DNA of 64,000 bases from Novipirellula aureliae. GTDB taxonomy: Bacteria; Planctomycetota; Planctomycetia; Pirellulales; Pirellulaceae. Each line of letters begins with the position of its first letter. The stretch's first letter is position 1. The translations under genes were made by a program, and so were the position numbers. The notes beneath the pieces were generated by a model, which did not search any database, was not told where the DNA came from, and saw only the letters and a list, made by a program, of their open reading frames with translations. Where the stretch lies: NCBI RefSeq assembly GCF_007860185.1, contig NZ_SJPY01000009.1:235867-299866 (forward strand), read 5' to 3'. Shown here piece by piece: positions 36,755 through 46,083 of the stretch.

Positions 36755-37860
36755 AAATAGCGGTCATTTCCTACTACTTTCCTGAGTACTGCATTCGTCA
36801 AGCCAATGTCATGAGTCGCGATCATGACGTGGTCTTGGTGATGCCCAGCGATATTGCCAAGGAGCATCTGCATCTTATCGATCCTGCCGTGTTCCACGAA
36901 TCGTTTGAACGTCCCCGTTTTCGGCAACCGCTACGACAATGCCGAACGATCCGCCAGATCCTACGTAATGTGCGATCGTTTCATCCCGACGTCGTTCACT
37001 TTCAACATGGTCACTTGTTTTTTAACCTGGCTTTGCTTTTGTTGAAAAGGTATCCGTTGGTGGTAACGATTCACGATCCACGCCAACATGCTGGGGATCG
37101 TGACTCCAGAAAGACACCACAGTGGGTGATGGATTTCGGGTTCAAAAGGGCAGATCGAGTGATCGTTCATGGCAACGAACTAAAACCGATCGTGGAAAAA
37201 GAGCTTGGAATCAGAAAGGACTCGATTCACGTTATTCCGCATGTGGCAATTGGCGACCGGAAGCTACCGGCAGATATTCAAGACGATGGAAGAACGTTGT
37301 TGTTCTTTGGCCGAATTTGGGAATACAAAGGTTTAGAGTATCTGATTCGGGCGGAACCAAAGATTTCCAACCAATTTCCAAACGTCCGAATTGTGATCGG
37401 CGGGCGTGGCGAGGATTTCGATCGTTATCGACAAATGATGTGCAATCCCGATCGATTCGAAGTTCACAACGGATGGATTACCGAAGATCAGCGGGCGGCA
37501 ATGTTTGCATCGTCAAGTGTCGTTGTGTTGCCCTACATCGAAGCAACCCAAAGCGGGGTGATTCCGGTCGCCTACAACTACGCAAAACCGGTCGTTGCGA
37601 CCAACGTCGGCGGGCTACCCGAGATGGTCGAACACGGCAAAACCGGTTTACTTGTTCCGCCAAAAGACCACGATGCGTTAGCCGATGCGATCATTGAACT
37701 ACTGAGTGACAACGAAAAACGAATTGAGATGGGCCGTGCAGGGAAAGCAAAGCTCGATAGAGAGTGTTCTGCGGAAGTGGTCACACGGCAGACGATCGAG
37801 GTTTACCGTGCGGCTATCCAAGACCGCACAGTCGCGATCAATAAGGCCGCACCCAAATAG
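36751..37860 (+). CDS. Glycosyltransferase family 4
   Basis: GT-B retaining glycosyltransferase of 369 residues. The acceptor half has VISYYFPEYCIRQANVM and VVHFQHGHLFF; the donor half has LLFFGRIWEYKGLEYLI, IGGRGEDFD, and the nucleotide-sugar motif EATQSGVIPVAYNYAKPVV with TNVGGLPEMVEHGKTGLLVPP. ATG overlaps the preceding stop by four bases. Sugar and linkage cannot be told from sequence. Confidence 0.92.
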   Translation: MKIAVISYYFPEYCIRQANVMSRDHDVVLVMPSDIAKEHLHLIDPAVFHESFERPRFRQPLRQCRTIRQILRNVRSFHPDVVHFQHGHLFFNLALLLLKRYPLVVTIHDPRQHAGDRDSRKTPQWVMDFGFKRADRVIVHGNELKPIVEKELGIRKDSIHVIPHVAIGDRKLPADIQDDGRTLLFFGRIWEYKGLEYLIRAEPKISNQFPNVRIVIGGRGEDFDRYRQMMCNPDRFEVHNGWITEDQRAAMFASSSVVVLPYIEATQSGVIPVAYNYAKPVVATNVGGLPEMVEHGKTGLLVPPKDHDALADAIIELLSDNEKRIEMGRAGKAKLDRECSAEVVTRQTIEVYRAAIQDRTVAINKAAPK

Positions 37861-37879
37861 CGATAAAGGAATCTGATTC

Positions 37880-38773
37880 ATGCGTGCGATTGTCGGTTTA
37901 TGTGTGGCTGTTCTGTTGTCGTGTACTTGGGTAAGCAGATCGATAGCTGAGCAGACTTCGACTTGGATTACGCAATTGCCTGAGGAAACGAAAGCGTCCA
38001 TTATCTGGTACGCTGATCATGAAACGGGTGACTTATCACAATGGGATCCTCCCAACTGCAAGTATCCAGGTGCCGGTATCTTCAACACAGGTGGCGAAGA
38101 AGCGATCGCTGAAGCGACAGATAGGGTCGCCCATTCAGGATTGTTTTCAGTCCAAGCGACGATCCGTGGTGCTATTCGGGCTCAACATGGAAAGCGAGCG
38201 GTGCGTTTGATGCGTTGGACCGATCGGCCATGGGACCAAGGGGGTTCGCATCTACCAAAATCCGCTTACTACAGCACGTGGATGTTTTTGCCAAAACCAT
38301 ACAATTCGAAAAAGTATGATCCGTGGGATCCCGGTGATGGTGGATGGTGGAATGTGTTTCAGTTCAAAGCGGAGGACGAGAATGATGTCAGTCAACCGAC
38401 CTGGGTACTTAACATTGGGCACGATGATCGAAACGGGCAATTGAGCGTCGGACTTTACAGTCCCATCAATTCCCCGCGTTCAATATTACAGACCAATCCA
38501 AAAAGTTTGCCCATTGGCCACTGGTTCCACGTCGAAGTGTTTTTTCTTGTCGACAGTAAAAATGACGGGGAGATCACCGTTTGGCAGGATGGAGTGAAGA
38601 TTCTTCATGCCGATCAGGTAAAGACAGCGATTTGTAGCAAGAACGAACATGCGGTTTGGGGGATCGGCAATTACACTGACCATATTACTGGCGGGAAAAC
38701 GGAGGGATCCTGTTCGATCTATTTTGATGATGCGGCAATAAGCACTCAGCGGGTTTCGCAAACGATTCACTAA
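37880..38773 (+). CDS. Secreted polysaccharide-lyase-like protein (jelly roll)
   Basis: A 297-residue exported protein with a signal peptide (residues 1-24: MRAIVGLCVAVLLSCTWVSRSIA). The mature part opens ADHETGDLSQWD, a start shared by heparin-lyase-I-like concanavalin-fold proteins. YYSTWMFLPKPY, WWNVFQFKAED, WFHVEVFFLVDSKNDGEITVWQDG and a final SCSIYFDDAAIS strand fit that jelly roll. Lying inside the polysaccharide operon it may trim or release the polymer, as alginate lyases do in alginate operons. The family assignment is from pattern memory and catalytic residues are not confirmed. Confidence 0.65.
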   Translation: MRAIVGLCVAVLLSCTWVSRSIAEQTSTWITQLPEETKASIIWYADHETGDLSQWDPPNCKYPGAGIFNTGGEEAIAEATDRVAHSGLFSVQATIRGAIRAQHGKRAVRLMRWTDRPWDQGGSHLPKSAYYSTWMFLPKPYNSKKYDPWDPGDGGWWNVFQFKAEDENDVSQPTWVLNIGHDDRNGQLSVGLYSPINSPRSILQTNPKSLPIGHWFHVEVFFLVDSKNDGEITVWQDGVKILHADQVKTAICSKNEHAVWGIGNYTDHITGGKTEGSCSIYFDDAAISTQRVSQTIH

Positions 38774-38799
38774 CAGCAGTTATTCATTATACAAATCTC

Positions 38800-40140
38800 A
38801 TGAACGAATTGTCCGACGCTTCGAAGCTCGATTTGCCGTCCGCTACACTGCCGGCTACTCCAATGCGGGTGGCGTATATCTTGCATCGATTTCCGTGCAT
38901 CTCGGAAACGTTTATCGCTAACGAGATATATTGGTTGCAAGAGCAAGACGTTGAAGTTTCGATCTTTTCGCTGATGTCACCTAAGGATGGACCGGTCCAT
39001 GATGTCGCCAAGAAATTGTTGCCGCTTACGCATTACACGCCGTGGATGTCGTGGGCGATTCTGTGGTCTCAAATCTACTTTTTACTTAGGTTACCGATTC
39101 GCTATTTGAGTGCTTTTGTAACAGTGATACGGCAAACGTTTCGCGAACCTAAGTTGGCACTATTGGCGGTGGCCTTGTTTCCCAAAAACGTCCATTTGGC
39201 ACGGGAGATGAAACGGCTGAAGATCGATCATATTCATGCGCATTTCGTTTGGCTTGGTGGCATCAGTGCGTCGGTCGTTCGAGAGCTTGTGGGCATCTCG
39301 TTTAGCCTACATCCTCACGCGTTTGGGTTGTTCCAGCGAAACCAGAAAGACGCCAAGTACGAATTGGAATTGGCGGACTTTATTTGCACCATTGCGACTT
39401 ACCACCGCCGCAAGATCGTGGAGTTATGTCCGAAGGTAAACGTTGAGAATGTGCACATTGTGAATCTGGGCATCGATACGGAACGAATGATCCCGCGATG
39501 CGAAGCACGCGCAATAGGTGATCAACCTTTGCGGATTTTGACAGTCGGTCGACCGATCGAAAAGAAGGGACACGAATACTTAATTGAAGCCTGCTCTCAT
39601 TTGGTTTCTCGAGGTATACCATTTCAATGTGAAATGATGGTCGGCCGAGGAAAGGAGGCGGAGTCGTTGCAGGAAGTGGTCGATCGGTTCGAGTTGCAAG
39701 ATCGGGTGAAGTTAATCGATTTTCGCGATCAGCAAGAAGTTCTTAAAGAGTATCACAAGAGCGATATTTTCGCGTTGGCCTGCGTGATGGCGAAGGACGG
39801 TGATCGTGACGGCATGCCGGTAGTGCTGATCGAAGCGATGGCGTGTGGGTTGCCGGTCGTCACGTGTCCTGTATCGGGCATCCCCGACTTGGTTCGCGAT
39901 GGCGAAAACGGGTTGCTGGTAAAATCTCGCGATGCGGTGAGCTTCGCCGATGCGCTAGAGCGTTTGATTGGCGACGCCAATCTCCGAGAACAACTGGGGG
40001 ACGCAGCCCGTGAAACGATCGTCGATGAGTTTGATATACGGAAAACAACAACCCGTTTAGCAAGCGTGTTTAGGCAGTATTCACAACCAACCCAGCAAAG
40101 TGTTCCCAAGCAAACCGCGGCGGAGCCTGTACGCATATGA
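38800..40140 (+). CDS. Glycosyltransferase family 4
   Basis: A 446-residue GT-B enzyme. Motifs: RVAYILHRFPCISETFIANEI, HIHAHFVWLGGISASVV, ILTVGRPIEKKGHEYLIEAC, and the donor-site EAMACGLPVVTCPVSGIPDLVRDGENGLLV. The first motif (FP-x-SETFI) marks the WcaL/colanic-acid-type subgroup. Overlaps the FemAB-like gene by ATGA. Confidence 0.92.
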   Translation: MNELSDASKLDLPSATLPATPMRVAYILHRFPCISETFIANEIYWLQEQDVEVSIFSLMSPKDGPVHDVAKKLLPLTHYTPWMSWAILWSQIYFLLRLPIRYLSAFVTVIRQTFREPKLALLAVALFPKNVHLAREMKRLKIDHIHAHFVWLGGISASVVRELVGISFSLHPHAFGLFQRNQKDAKYELELADFICTIATYHRRKIVELCPKVNVENVHIVNLGIDTERMIPRCEARAIGDQPLRILTVGRPIEKKGHEYLIEACSHLVSRGIPFQCEMMVGRGKEAESLQEVVDRFELQDRVKLIDFRDQQEVLKEYHKSDIFALACVMAKDGDRDGMPVVLIEAMACGLPVVTCPVSGIPDLVRDGENGLLVKSRDAVSFADALERLIGDANLREQLGDAARETIVDEFDIRKTTTRLASVFRQYSQPTQQSVPKQTAAEPVRI

Positions 40141-41330
40141 GCCACATTGGAATTCAGTCTTTCGACCAAACGGAGGATTGGGACGCGTTTGTCGCCGCTC
40201 ACCCCAAAGGTTCGATCTTTCACACTGCGGCTATGTGCCGTACGATGCAGGCAACGAAAGGCTATGAGGTACTGGCGATAGCGGCATGTGTCGGCGATGG
40301 CGATGTTCAAGCGATACTGGTCGCGATACGTATTTCCACAATTCGCTCGCTCGGGAGATTGGCGGCTCGCTCAATCATGTTCGCCGAACCGATCTGTAGT
40401 GATGACGAGATCGGTGAAAAATGTTTGAATCGATTGTTGGAGCACCACGACCGTTGCGTGGCGCAGCGGACATTGTTCAGCGAAGTGCGGCCGGTGTTTC
40501 ATTGTGGCCCCAATCGGTATGAACGGGATGAGTGTGTTTCCGAAACGAGTGCGTTTCGGCAAGGTGAGCGAGAGCATGCTGTGATGATCTCGCGTGGCTA
40601 CGAGCGACTCGGTTACAACAATTACGTCGTCGACTTGACGCGGCCGGAAAATGAATTGTGGAACAATATCAACGCGAAATGCCGCCGCGACATTCTCCGA
40701 AGCGAGCGACGCGGCGTGACGCTTCGTGATGGAAATCTGATTGACGACTTGGGCGTTCTTTACGGGCACTTGCAGCAGAGTCATTCTCGATCGCACGTGC
40801 CTTTAGTCGACCGCAGTTTGTTTGTTGCTGCCGCCCGAGAGTTACCGACCAAACAGGTTTCTCTGTGCATCGCCGAGTATCAGGGCGCACCGATTGCGTC
40901 GGTTTGCAACTTGATCTTCAAGGGACGCGTGTTCTGTTGGTATGCCGGTATCATTCGAACGCCCGGTATCGCAGCGAACTCGATGCTCAACTGGGACGCG
41001 ATTCGCCGTGGTGCCGCCGACGGGCATTCGATACTCGATTTTGCCGGTGCTGGATGGAAGGGCGAAGCGTACGGACCGGGCAAGTTTAAGTCCCGATTCG
41101 GCGGTCGATTGGTTGAATACGGACGATATCGTCGCATCCATTCGAAGCCTGCCATGAAAGCAGCCGAAACGGTTTATCGCTATGCACGCCGATTGCTGGA
41201 TCTGCACACAGGTGAGAAGATACGAATTCCCAAGCATTCGATTTCCGGATCCTCGGAACATCCACCGATCGTCGCCAAAGAAGATTGGAAACAAAGCCAC
41301 AAGAATACTGGCGGCGAGTATGCAATCTGA
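40137..41330 (+). CDS. FemAB-like GNAT acyltransferase
   Basis: A 397-residue protein with the double-GNAT plan of FemABX-like proteins: DWDAFVAAHPKGSIFHTAAM at the start, LWNNINAKCRRDILRSERRGV in the middle and LDFAGAGWKGEAYGPGKFKSRFGG near the end. Members in exopolysaccharide loci are thought to attach amino acids or acyl groups to glycan or lipid carriers; here the donor is unknown. Its end overlaps the following glycosyltransferase by 11 bases. Confidence 0.8.
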   Translation: MSHIGIQSFDQTEDWDAFVAAHPKGSIFHTAAMCRTMQATKGYEVLAIAACVGDGDVQAILVAIRISTIRSLGRLAARSIMFAEPICSDDEIGEKCLNRLLEHHDRCVAQRTLFSEVRPVFHCGPNRYERDECVSETSAFRQGEREHAVMISRGYERLGYNNYVVDLTRPENELWNNINAKCRRDILRSERRGVTLRDGNLIDDLGVLYGHLQQSHSRSHVPLVDRSLFVAAARELPTKQVSLCIAEYQGAPIASVCNLIFKGRVFCWYAGIIRTPGIAANSMLNWDAIRRGAADGHSILDFAGAGWKGEAYGPGKFKSRFGGRLVEYGRYRRIHSKPAMKAAETVYRYARRLLDLHTGEKIRIPKHSISGSSEHPPIVAKEDWKQSHKNTGGEYAI

Positions 41331-42543
41331 GAAGACACTGCCGACGCGAAAGCTGCGAGTGTTGATGCTGCTTGAGAACGAGAGCATTCCCGAGGACACA
41401 CGCGTCGTGTTGGAAGCTGAATCGTTGATCGAAGCGGGTTACCAAGTCTCCGTTATCTGCCCAACTGGCCGATCGAGGAAATGGGTAGAAACGGTCGGTC
41501 GCATCACCGTCTACCGCTATCCGGCCATCTTTGAAGTTCGTGGGTTCTGCGGATACGTGATGGAATACAGCTATAGTTTGCTGGCACTTTTTCTGTGGTC
41601 GATCTTGATCTATCTGCGTCGTGGGTTTGACGTGGTCCATGTCCATACACCACCTGATATGACGTCGATCATCGCGATCTTTTATAAGATTCTTGGCAAG
41701 CGTTTTGTGTACGACCACCACGACTTGTCTCCCGAGCTCTATTTGGCCCAGGTTCCGAACCGAAAGCCAAACTCAGTCTACCATTTGCTCCGATTTTTCG
41801 AACGTTTGGCTTGCCGTCATGCCGACCGCTTGATCGCCACAAACGAAACTCAGCGAAGCATGCAAATCGGACGCTGCGGAGCCGATCCCGATCGCTGCTA
41901 CGTGGTACGCAACGGACCGAACGAATCGTTTTTGGGCGATGTCATTGCGAATGCTGAAATAGATGCACCGGAGAAGATCGTTCTCGGTTATGTTGGTGCG
42001 ATTGGGTCTCAAGACGGTGTCGATTACGTAATCCACGTGGTCAAGCAATTACGGATGGTTCATAACCGCGACGATTTTCTTGCCGTCATCATCGGCGACG
42101 GACCGGCGCTTCCGACTCTCAAAACACTCGCCAAACAACTGGATGTTGAGAATTTAATTCACTTCACCGGAAAGATTCCATTCGCCGAGGTCCCTTCATG
42201 TATTGCAGCATTTGATATCTGTCTAACGCCCGACCCGAGCAATGCGTACAACGATAGCTGTACAACGATCAAGACGATGGAGTACATGGCGCTGGCAAAG
42301 CCAATTGTCTGTTTCCGCACGACCGAAAACCAGCGGACCGTCGCTGATGCAGCACTGTATGCAGATAACAACGACGTCGCCGAATTCGCCAGTCAAACGA
42401 TCCGATTGATGGACGACGAATCACTTCGTAATCAGCTTGGCGCAATCGGTAGGCAGCGTATCGATGGCGGGCTGACATGGCATCATCAATCGCCTCAATT
42501 GATTGCGCTGTACGATCGTTTGCTTTACCAGATTCGAGCGTGA
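41320..42543 (+). CDS. Glycosyltransferase family 4
   Basis: About 407 residues. It starts at ATG 41320 inside the end of the FemAB-like gene; codons back to 41182 overlap that gene and are not expected to be used. Motifs: RVLMLLENESIPEDTRVVLEA, DVVHVHTPPDMTSII, FVYDHHDLSPELY, LGYVGAIGSQDGVDYVI, and SNAYNDSCTTIKTMEYMALAKPIVCF. The EDTRV and DHHDLSPE segments mark a GT4 subgroup common in exopolysaccharide loci. Confidence 0.92.
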   Translation: MQSEKTLPTRKLRVLMLLENESIPEDTRVVLEAESLIEAGYQVSVICPTGRSRKWVETVGRITVYRYPAIFEVRGFCGYVMEYSYSLLALFLWSILIYLRRGFDVVHVHTPPDMTSIIAIFYKILGKRFVYDHHDLSPELYLAQVPNRKPNSVYHLLRFFERLACRHADRLIATNETQRSMQIGRCGADPDRCYVVRNGPNESFLGDVIANAEIDAPEKIVLGYVGAIGSQDGVDYVIHVVKQLRMVHNRDDFLAVIIGDGPALPTLKTLAKQLDVENLIHFTGKIPFAEVPSCIAAFDICLTPDPSNAYNDSCTTIKTMEYMALAKPIVCFRTTENQRTVADAALYADNNDVAEFASQTIRLMDDESLRNQLGAIGRQRIDGGLTWHHQSPQLIALYDRLLYQIRA

Positions 42544-42678
42544 AGTCACCTCCATCTTTTGCCGAATATCCTGATCGTGAGTGTTGCGGGTTGTCTTGCA
42601 CCAATTACGATAGTCGTCCAACCATTTCTCGATTTCTACAATCTACATTCCAAGCCCTAACCTAACGATGAGCGAACA

Positions 42679-43482
42679 ATGTCTGTGAGAGACTCCGTCA
42701 AAAAGCACGTACCTGAACGCTTCTTTCCATTGTTAATGGAAGCAGGCGGTCGCGTAATGGCGCTCATTTATCGTGGGAAAAAGTATTACTGTCCGTGTTG
42801 TCAGGGAACGTTTCGAAAAATGCTTCCCGGAGGCGTTTCGCAAAGAGAGAATGCAGTCTGTCCCGGTTGCAATGCCTACGAGCGGCATCGATTACTTTGG
42901 CTGTACCTCAACGAAAAGTTGGCGGTCTACAAACGTGAGATGGTTTTGCTGCACATTGCGCCGGAATATGTTTTTCGAAAGATGTTTCGTTCGCTACCCA
43001 ATATTCAATACGTCGGTGCCGGAATTGAGGCTCCCTTTGCAGATATCGAAATGGACATCACCGCGATTGAACAAGAAGACAACAGCTATGATGCCATTAT
43101 TTGTAACCACGTTCTTGAGCATGTGCCCAAAGATGTGCAGGCAATGCGGGAACTGCATCGGGTTTTAAAGCCGGGTGGCTGGGCAATATTGCAGGTTCCT
43201 CTTGATCTGTCGCTTGAAAATACCTACGAGGATTTTACGATTCAATCGCCTGAGGAACGATTGAAACATTTTGGTCAGGAGGACCATGTGCGGCTCTATG
43301 GAAGGGACTACAAGGATCGACTTCAAGACGCCGGGTTCACGGTTTCGGTTGATCGCTATCGTGAAGAGTTTTCGCCGTCGGTTGCGGAAAGGTTTCGCCT
43401 ACCTGAAAACGAAGTTATCTATCTATGCACGAAGACCGACACTACAGATCGCCAAGAGAATTCAACGCAGCATCGGAACTGA
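42679..43482 (+). CDS. SAM-dependent methyltransferase with N-terminal zinc ribbon
   Basis: A 267-residue protein. Residues 25-65 hold four cysteines in two CPCC/CPGC knuckles (YYCPCCQGTFRKMLPGG, VCPGCNAYERHR), then a class I methyltransferase with the late motifs DAIICNHVLEHVPKDVQAM and LHRVLKPGGWAILQVPL. It could methylate a sugar of the repeat unit. The last gene of the locus, its 3' end overlaps that of the convergent gspE-like gene by 41 bases. Confidence 0.87.
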   Translation: MSVRDSVKKHVPERFFPLLMEAGGRVMALIYRGKKYYCPCCQGTFRKMLPGGVSQRENAVCPGCNAYERHRLLWLYLNEKLAVYKREMVLLHIAPEYVFRKMFRSLPNIQYVGAGIEAPFADIEMDITAIEQEDNSYDAIICNHVLEHVPKDVQAMRELHRVLKPGGWAILQVPLDLSLENTYEDFTIQSPEERLKHFGQEDHVRLYGRDYKDRLQDAGFTVSVDRYREEFSPSVAERFRLPENEVIYLCTKTDTTDRQENSTQHRN

Positions 43483-45187
43483 TCTCATTGGCGACGACGT
43501 GAGTCCAGAGCACGTGCTTTGCCGATGGTAGCCCAATCGCTGCAGCGGATTGCGTTTGCGGTGCGAAAACATCAAAAACAACGACGCTTCCTTTGTACCC
43601 CATATTACCACACGCAGGACATCCTCGCGGCCATGCTAACGTCGAGTTCGGCGGCATGTTCAACTTTTCGGCGATTTCCGCGGGTGGTGATGCTTGACGG
43701 CGACAGTGAACGCACAATCGTCCGTAACGCTTTTGTGAAAGCGTCCCCAACAACAAACTTGACAATGTCGACGGATCGACTCCAAGTTGTTTCATCCGCA
43801 CCGCTGCACTGAGTCCATCGCGACATGCCAGCGTAGCGATGACAAGAGCACCTTCGGCAGCCATTTGAATCGCTGTGTTTGCTGTTTGCGCGTCGTTCAA
43901 GCGATCAATGCCAATGACATCAGGCAGTTGCATCGAGATCAAATCCATCGCATCGACTCGGCTCAATCCAGGCAAATCGCATAGGGACACTTGGTTGATG
44001 CCGTCCAAATCGACCGTTACCGCGTCTTCAATCGTACAAACATGGGTGGCAGGCGTCTTGCACTGCTCAAGTAGCGAATAGAATGTCGTCGTTTTTCCGC
44101 TACGTCGTTTGCCAGAAATTAGAATCAACCCGCTCTTTTTGCGAAGCAGGTTTTGCAGGAAATCGAATTGGCTAGTTTGGAGACCAATCTCATTTAAGTG
44201 TCGAGCTTTCGAAGCCGTTTTTCCACGGATCAATGTCACCATGACACCGCTGACGGTTGGACAGAACGTCGCTCGAATGGGAATACGACGCTCGCCGATT
44301 CGTACCCGAAATTCTCCGGTTTGTCCGCTGGCAACGATCTTGCTCGTCGAAGCATCCCCACTCCAACCGCATTGAGATAGCACTTGCGATAAGAGTTCTT
44401 TCCCAGCCGATCGGCTTAGGGTTTCTAGTTCGTACAATCCACCCCCATGCCGCGCACGGATCTGGACGGTGCGTCCGTTGGGTTCAATCAAAATCTGTTC
44501 GACTAGCCCTTGGGCCAGATGCAACAAGATGCGACTGAGCGAACACGAGTCACTGCTACACGCTTCGGGCAACGCCCTTATCGATGAGGATGGTGAATCG
44601 AGTAAGAGCGGATTGTGAGCATGATTTGGAGGGTCCACTGGTCCTTGATCGGTGACCGAACAAGATGCGTCATCTTCGAGAGACTCCTCTAGCTTTACCG
44701 CAGTCGAAATGGGGTAGAGCGAGTGTAGCAATCGATCGACAACAGCCGTTGGTGCGAAGAACGGCCTCATTTGCCGACCGGTCAACGTTCGAACTTCATC
44801 GGCCAACAAGAGGCTATCGGGCATGACGATAGCGACTTCAATCGTTTCGCCATCATCACTTAAGGGGGCGACGCGATGATCGTAACACCATCGTTGCGGC
44901 AGAGCATCGCCAATCCCTGGACGAATCGGTAAAGGTTGATCCGCAGGCGGATCGAATAGCGGCAGCAAATAGTGTTTCGCATAGGACTTGGCGGTTTCTA
45001 GGTTCGTCGATTCTCGCCTTGCCGCAACGCTTTCGTCGATGTCCTCAAAGTTCTCAATGGCTAGCTCGCCCCCGCTCGAATCTTTTGTCACCAACTCTTT
45101 GGGCGGCAAAAGAACAGCGAATCCTAAGTCGGAAAAACCATCATCACAAGATGAAGGGTCGATCACAGCCATTGAAGTTTTGCTCAT
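43442..45187 (-). CDS. GspE/PilB-like ATPase with altered catalytic motifs
   Basis: About 581 residues of the type II secretion / type IV pilus ATPase family. Walker A is intact (ISGKRRSGKTTTFYSLL), followed by THVCTIEDAV. Where active relatives have VGEIRD and STLHTND, this one has IGIDRLNDAQTA and IATLACRDG, so the Walker B glutamate and the His-box histidine are absent. A tetracysteine zinc site (CVHCRRQ, CPACGNMGY) is kept. ATG 45185-45187 overlaps the pilin-like stop (ATGA); an earlier in-frame ATG is at 45214. No other pilus or secretion gene is in the window. Confidence 0.85.
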   Translation of the reverse strand: MSKTSMAVIDPSSCDDGFSDLGFAVLLPPKELVTKDSSGGELAIENFEDIDESVAARRESTNLETAKSYAKHYLLPLFDPPADQPLPIRPGIGDALPQRWCYDHRVAPLSDDGETIEVAIVMPDSLLLADEVRTLTGRQMRPFFAPTAVVDRLLHSLYPISTAVKLEESLEDDASCSVTDQGPVDPPNHAHNPLLLDSPSSSIRALPEACSSDSCSLSRILLHLAQGLVEQILIEPNGRTVQIRARHGGGLYELETLSRSAGKELLSQVLSQCGWSGDASTSKIVASGQTGEFRVRIGERRIPIRATFCPTVSGVMVTLIRGKTASKARHLNEIGLQTSQFDFLQNLLRKKSGLILISGKRRSGKTTTFYSLLEQCKTPATHVCTIEDAVTVDLDGINQVSLCDLPGLSRVDAMDLISMQLPDVIGIDRLNDAQTANTAIQMAAEGALVIATLACRDGLSAAVRMKQLGVDPSTLSSLLLGTLSQKRYGRLCVHCRRQASPPAEIAEKLNMPPNSTLAWPRGCPACGNMGYKGSVVVFDVFAPQTQSAAAIGLPSAKHVLWTHVVANEISSDAALNSLGDL

Positions 45188-45690
45188 CGTTCCAACTTTG
45201 CCAGCGTCAAACATCGAAGTAGGGAAGGGGAAGGGGACGATTGCGGCATCAGCGCAGCGTCGATCGAGGACGACGACTCATCAAATCCCGAGTCGGAAAA
45301 TGTAATCTGATAGTCACCGTATAGAGGCGAAACGCCTGCTCGTAAAAGTGTCAACCGCCAAGAGGTTCGGTCTGTGTTTCGATTGTGAACGCACAGCTTT
45401 CCTACGGAAAAGTAAGCGGGTGTCGGTTTGGATAAATCCAAATCGTCTAAGCTGTTTGCATATGCCCCTGTACGAATAAAGTAGGATTGCTGGGCAGACC
45501 GAATGTCGGACAGGTACTCAAAAGCTTCGCTTGCTCGTGTGCTTTCTTGATGATTCATGCGTACAAAAAACAAGATCGTTCCCAATCCGAAAAGTGCTGC
45601 TAAAACCGTCATCACCACGATCATCGAGATACCGGATCGAGAGCGATGGCGCGAAGGGATGATCGTACGTATCGGTATTAGAGGATTCAT
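45184..45690 (-). CDS. Pilin-like protein (prepilin-type N-terminus)
   Basis: A 168-residue protein starting MNPLIPIRTIIPSRHRSRSG, with a basic leader, then ISMIVVMTVLAALFGLGTILFFVRM as the long hydrophobic pilin helix. Processing would fall after Gly. Position +5, Glu in ordinary pilins, is Val here, as in some minor pseudopilins. The rest (FEYLSDIRSAQQSYFIRTGAYANSLDDL) resembles pseudopilins with a T2SG-like turn. It forms a two-gene unit with the GspE-like ATPase. A TTG at 45723 in the same frame is less likely as start. Confidence 0.72.
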   Translation of the reverse strand: MNPLIPIRTIIPSRHRSRSGISMIVVMTVLAALFGLGTILFFVRMNHQESTRASEAFEYLSDIRSAQQSYFIRTGAYANSLDDLDLSKPTPAYFSVGKLCVHNRNTDRTSWRLTLLRAGVSPLYGDYQITFSDSGFDESSSSIDAALMPQSSPSPSLLRCLTLAKLER

Positions 45691-46083
45691 TTTGGATCGT
45701 TGACCAACGATTGATACACGCAAATGGGTGTGACAGAGGTCCGCTACCTAAAGGGATAGCTCAAAGGTTGGAGAAGACAGATTCTCATCCGAGATAAAGT
45801 CAGCTGGTCAGGAGATTTCCGTTTCCGATGGACGGTCTGTATCGCTCGTTCGGGTTACAGCGAGTTTCCTAGATTGAATCGCGTGCCGAGCGGTTCGCAT
45901 GCGGAGCTGGTCTACGCCGTGGGGCTGACGGCCCAATGGGCAGGTGGTTGAGTGAAAAAAGTGCAGGAATTGACGCTTTCAGCCCACCAGCTTATCCTGT
46001 TGGGCCAAATTGTTTCCGACCATTTTACTGCTGGCATCTCTGACGAAGGCGTGTTCCTTGCGTCGAATCGACGATCTCATTTA
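45691..46083. other. Divergent promoter region, pilin-like gene and cimA
   Basis: A 390-base gap between divergent genes. It must contain both promoters, but no box is convincing enough to place. The cimA frame is open back to 45952; those extra 44 codons have no match to the enzyme family and are left out. Confidence 0.4.

Noticed and set aside
45952..46083. N-terminal extension of citramalate synthase
   Set aside because: The family starts at the DTTLRDGSQ strand a few residues after ATG 46084; the extension has no counterpart.
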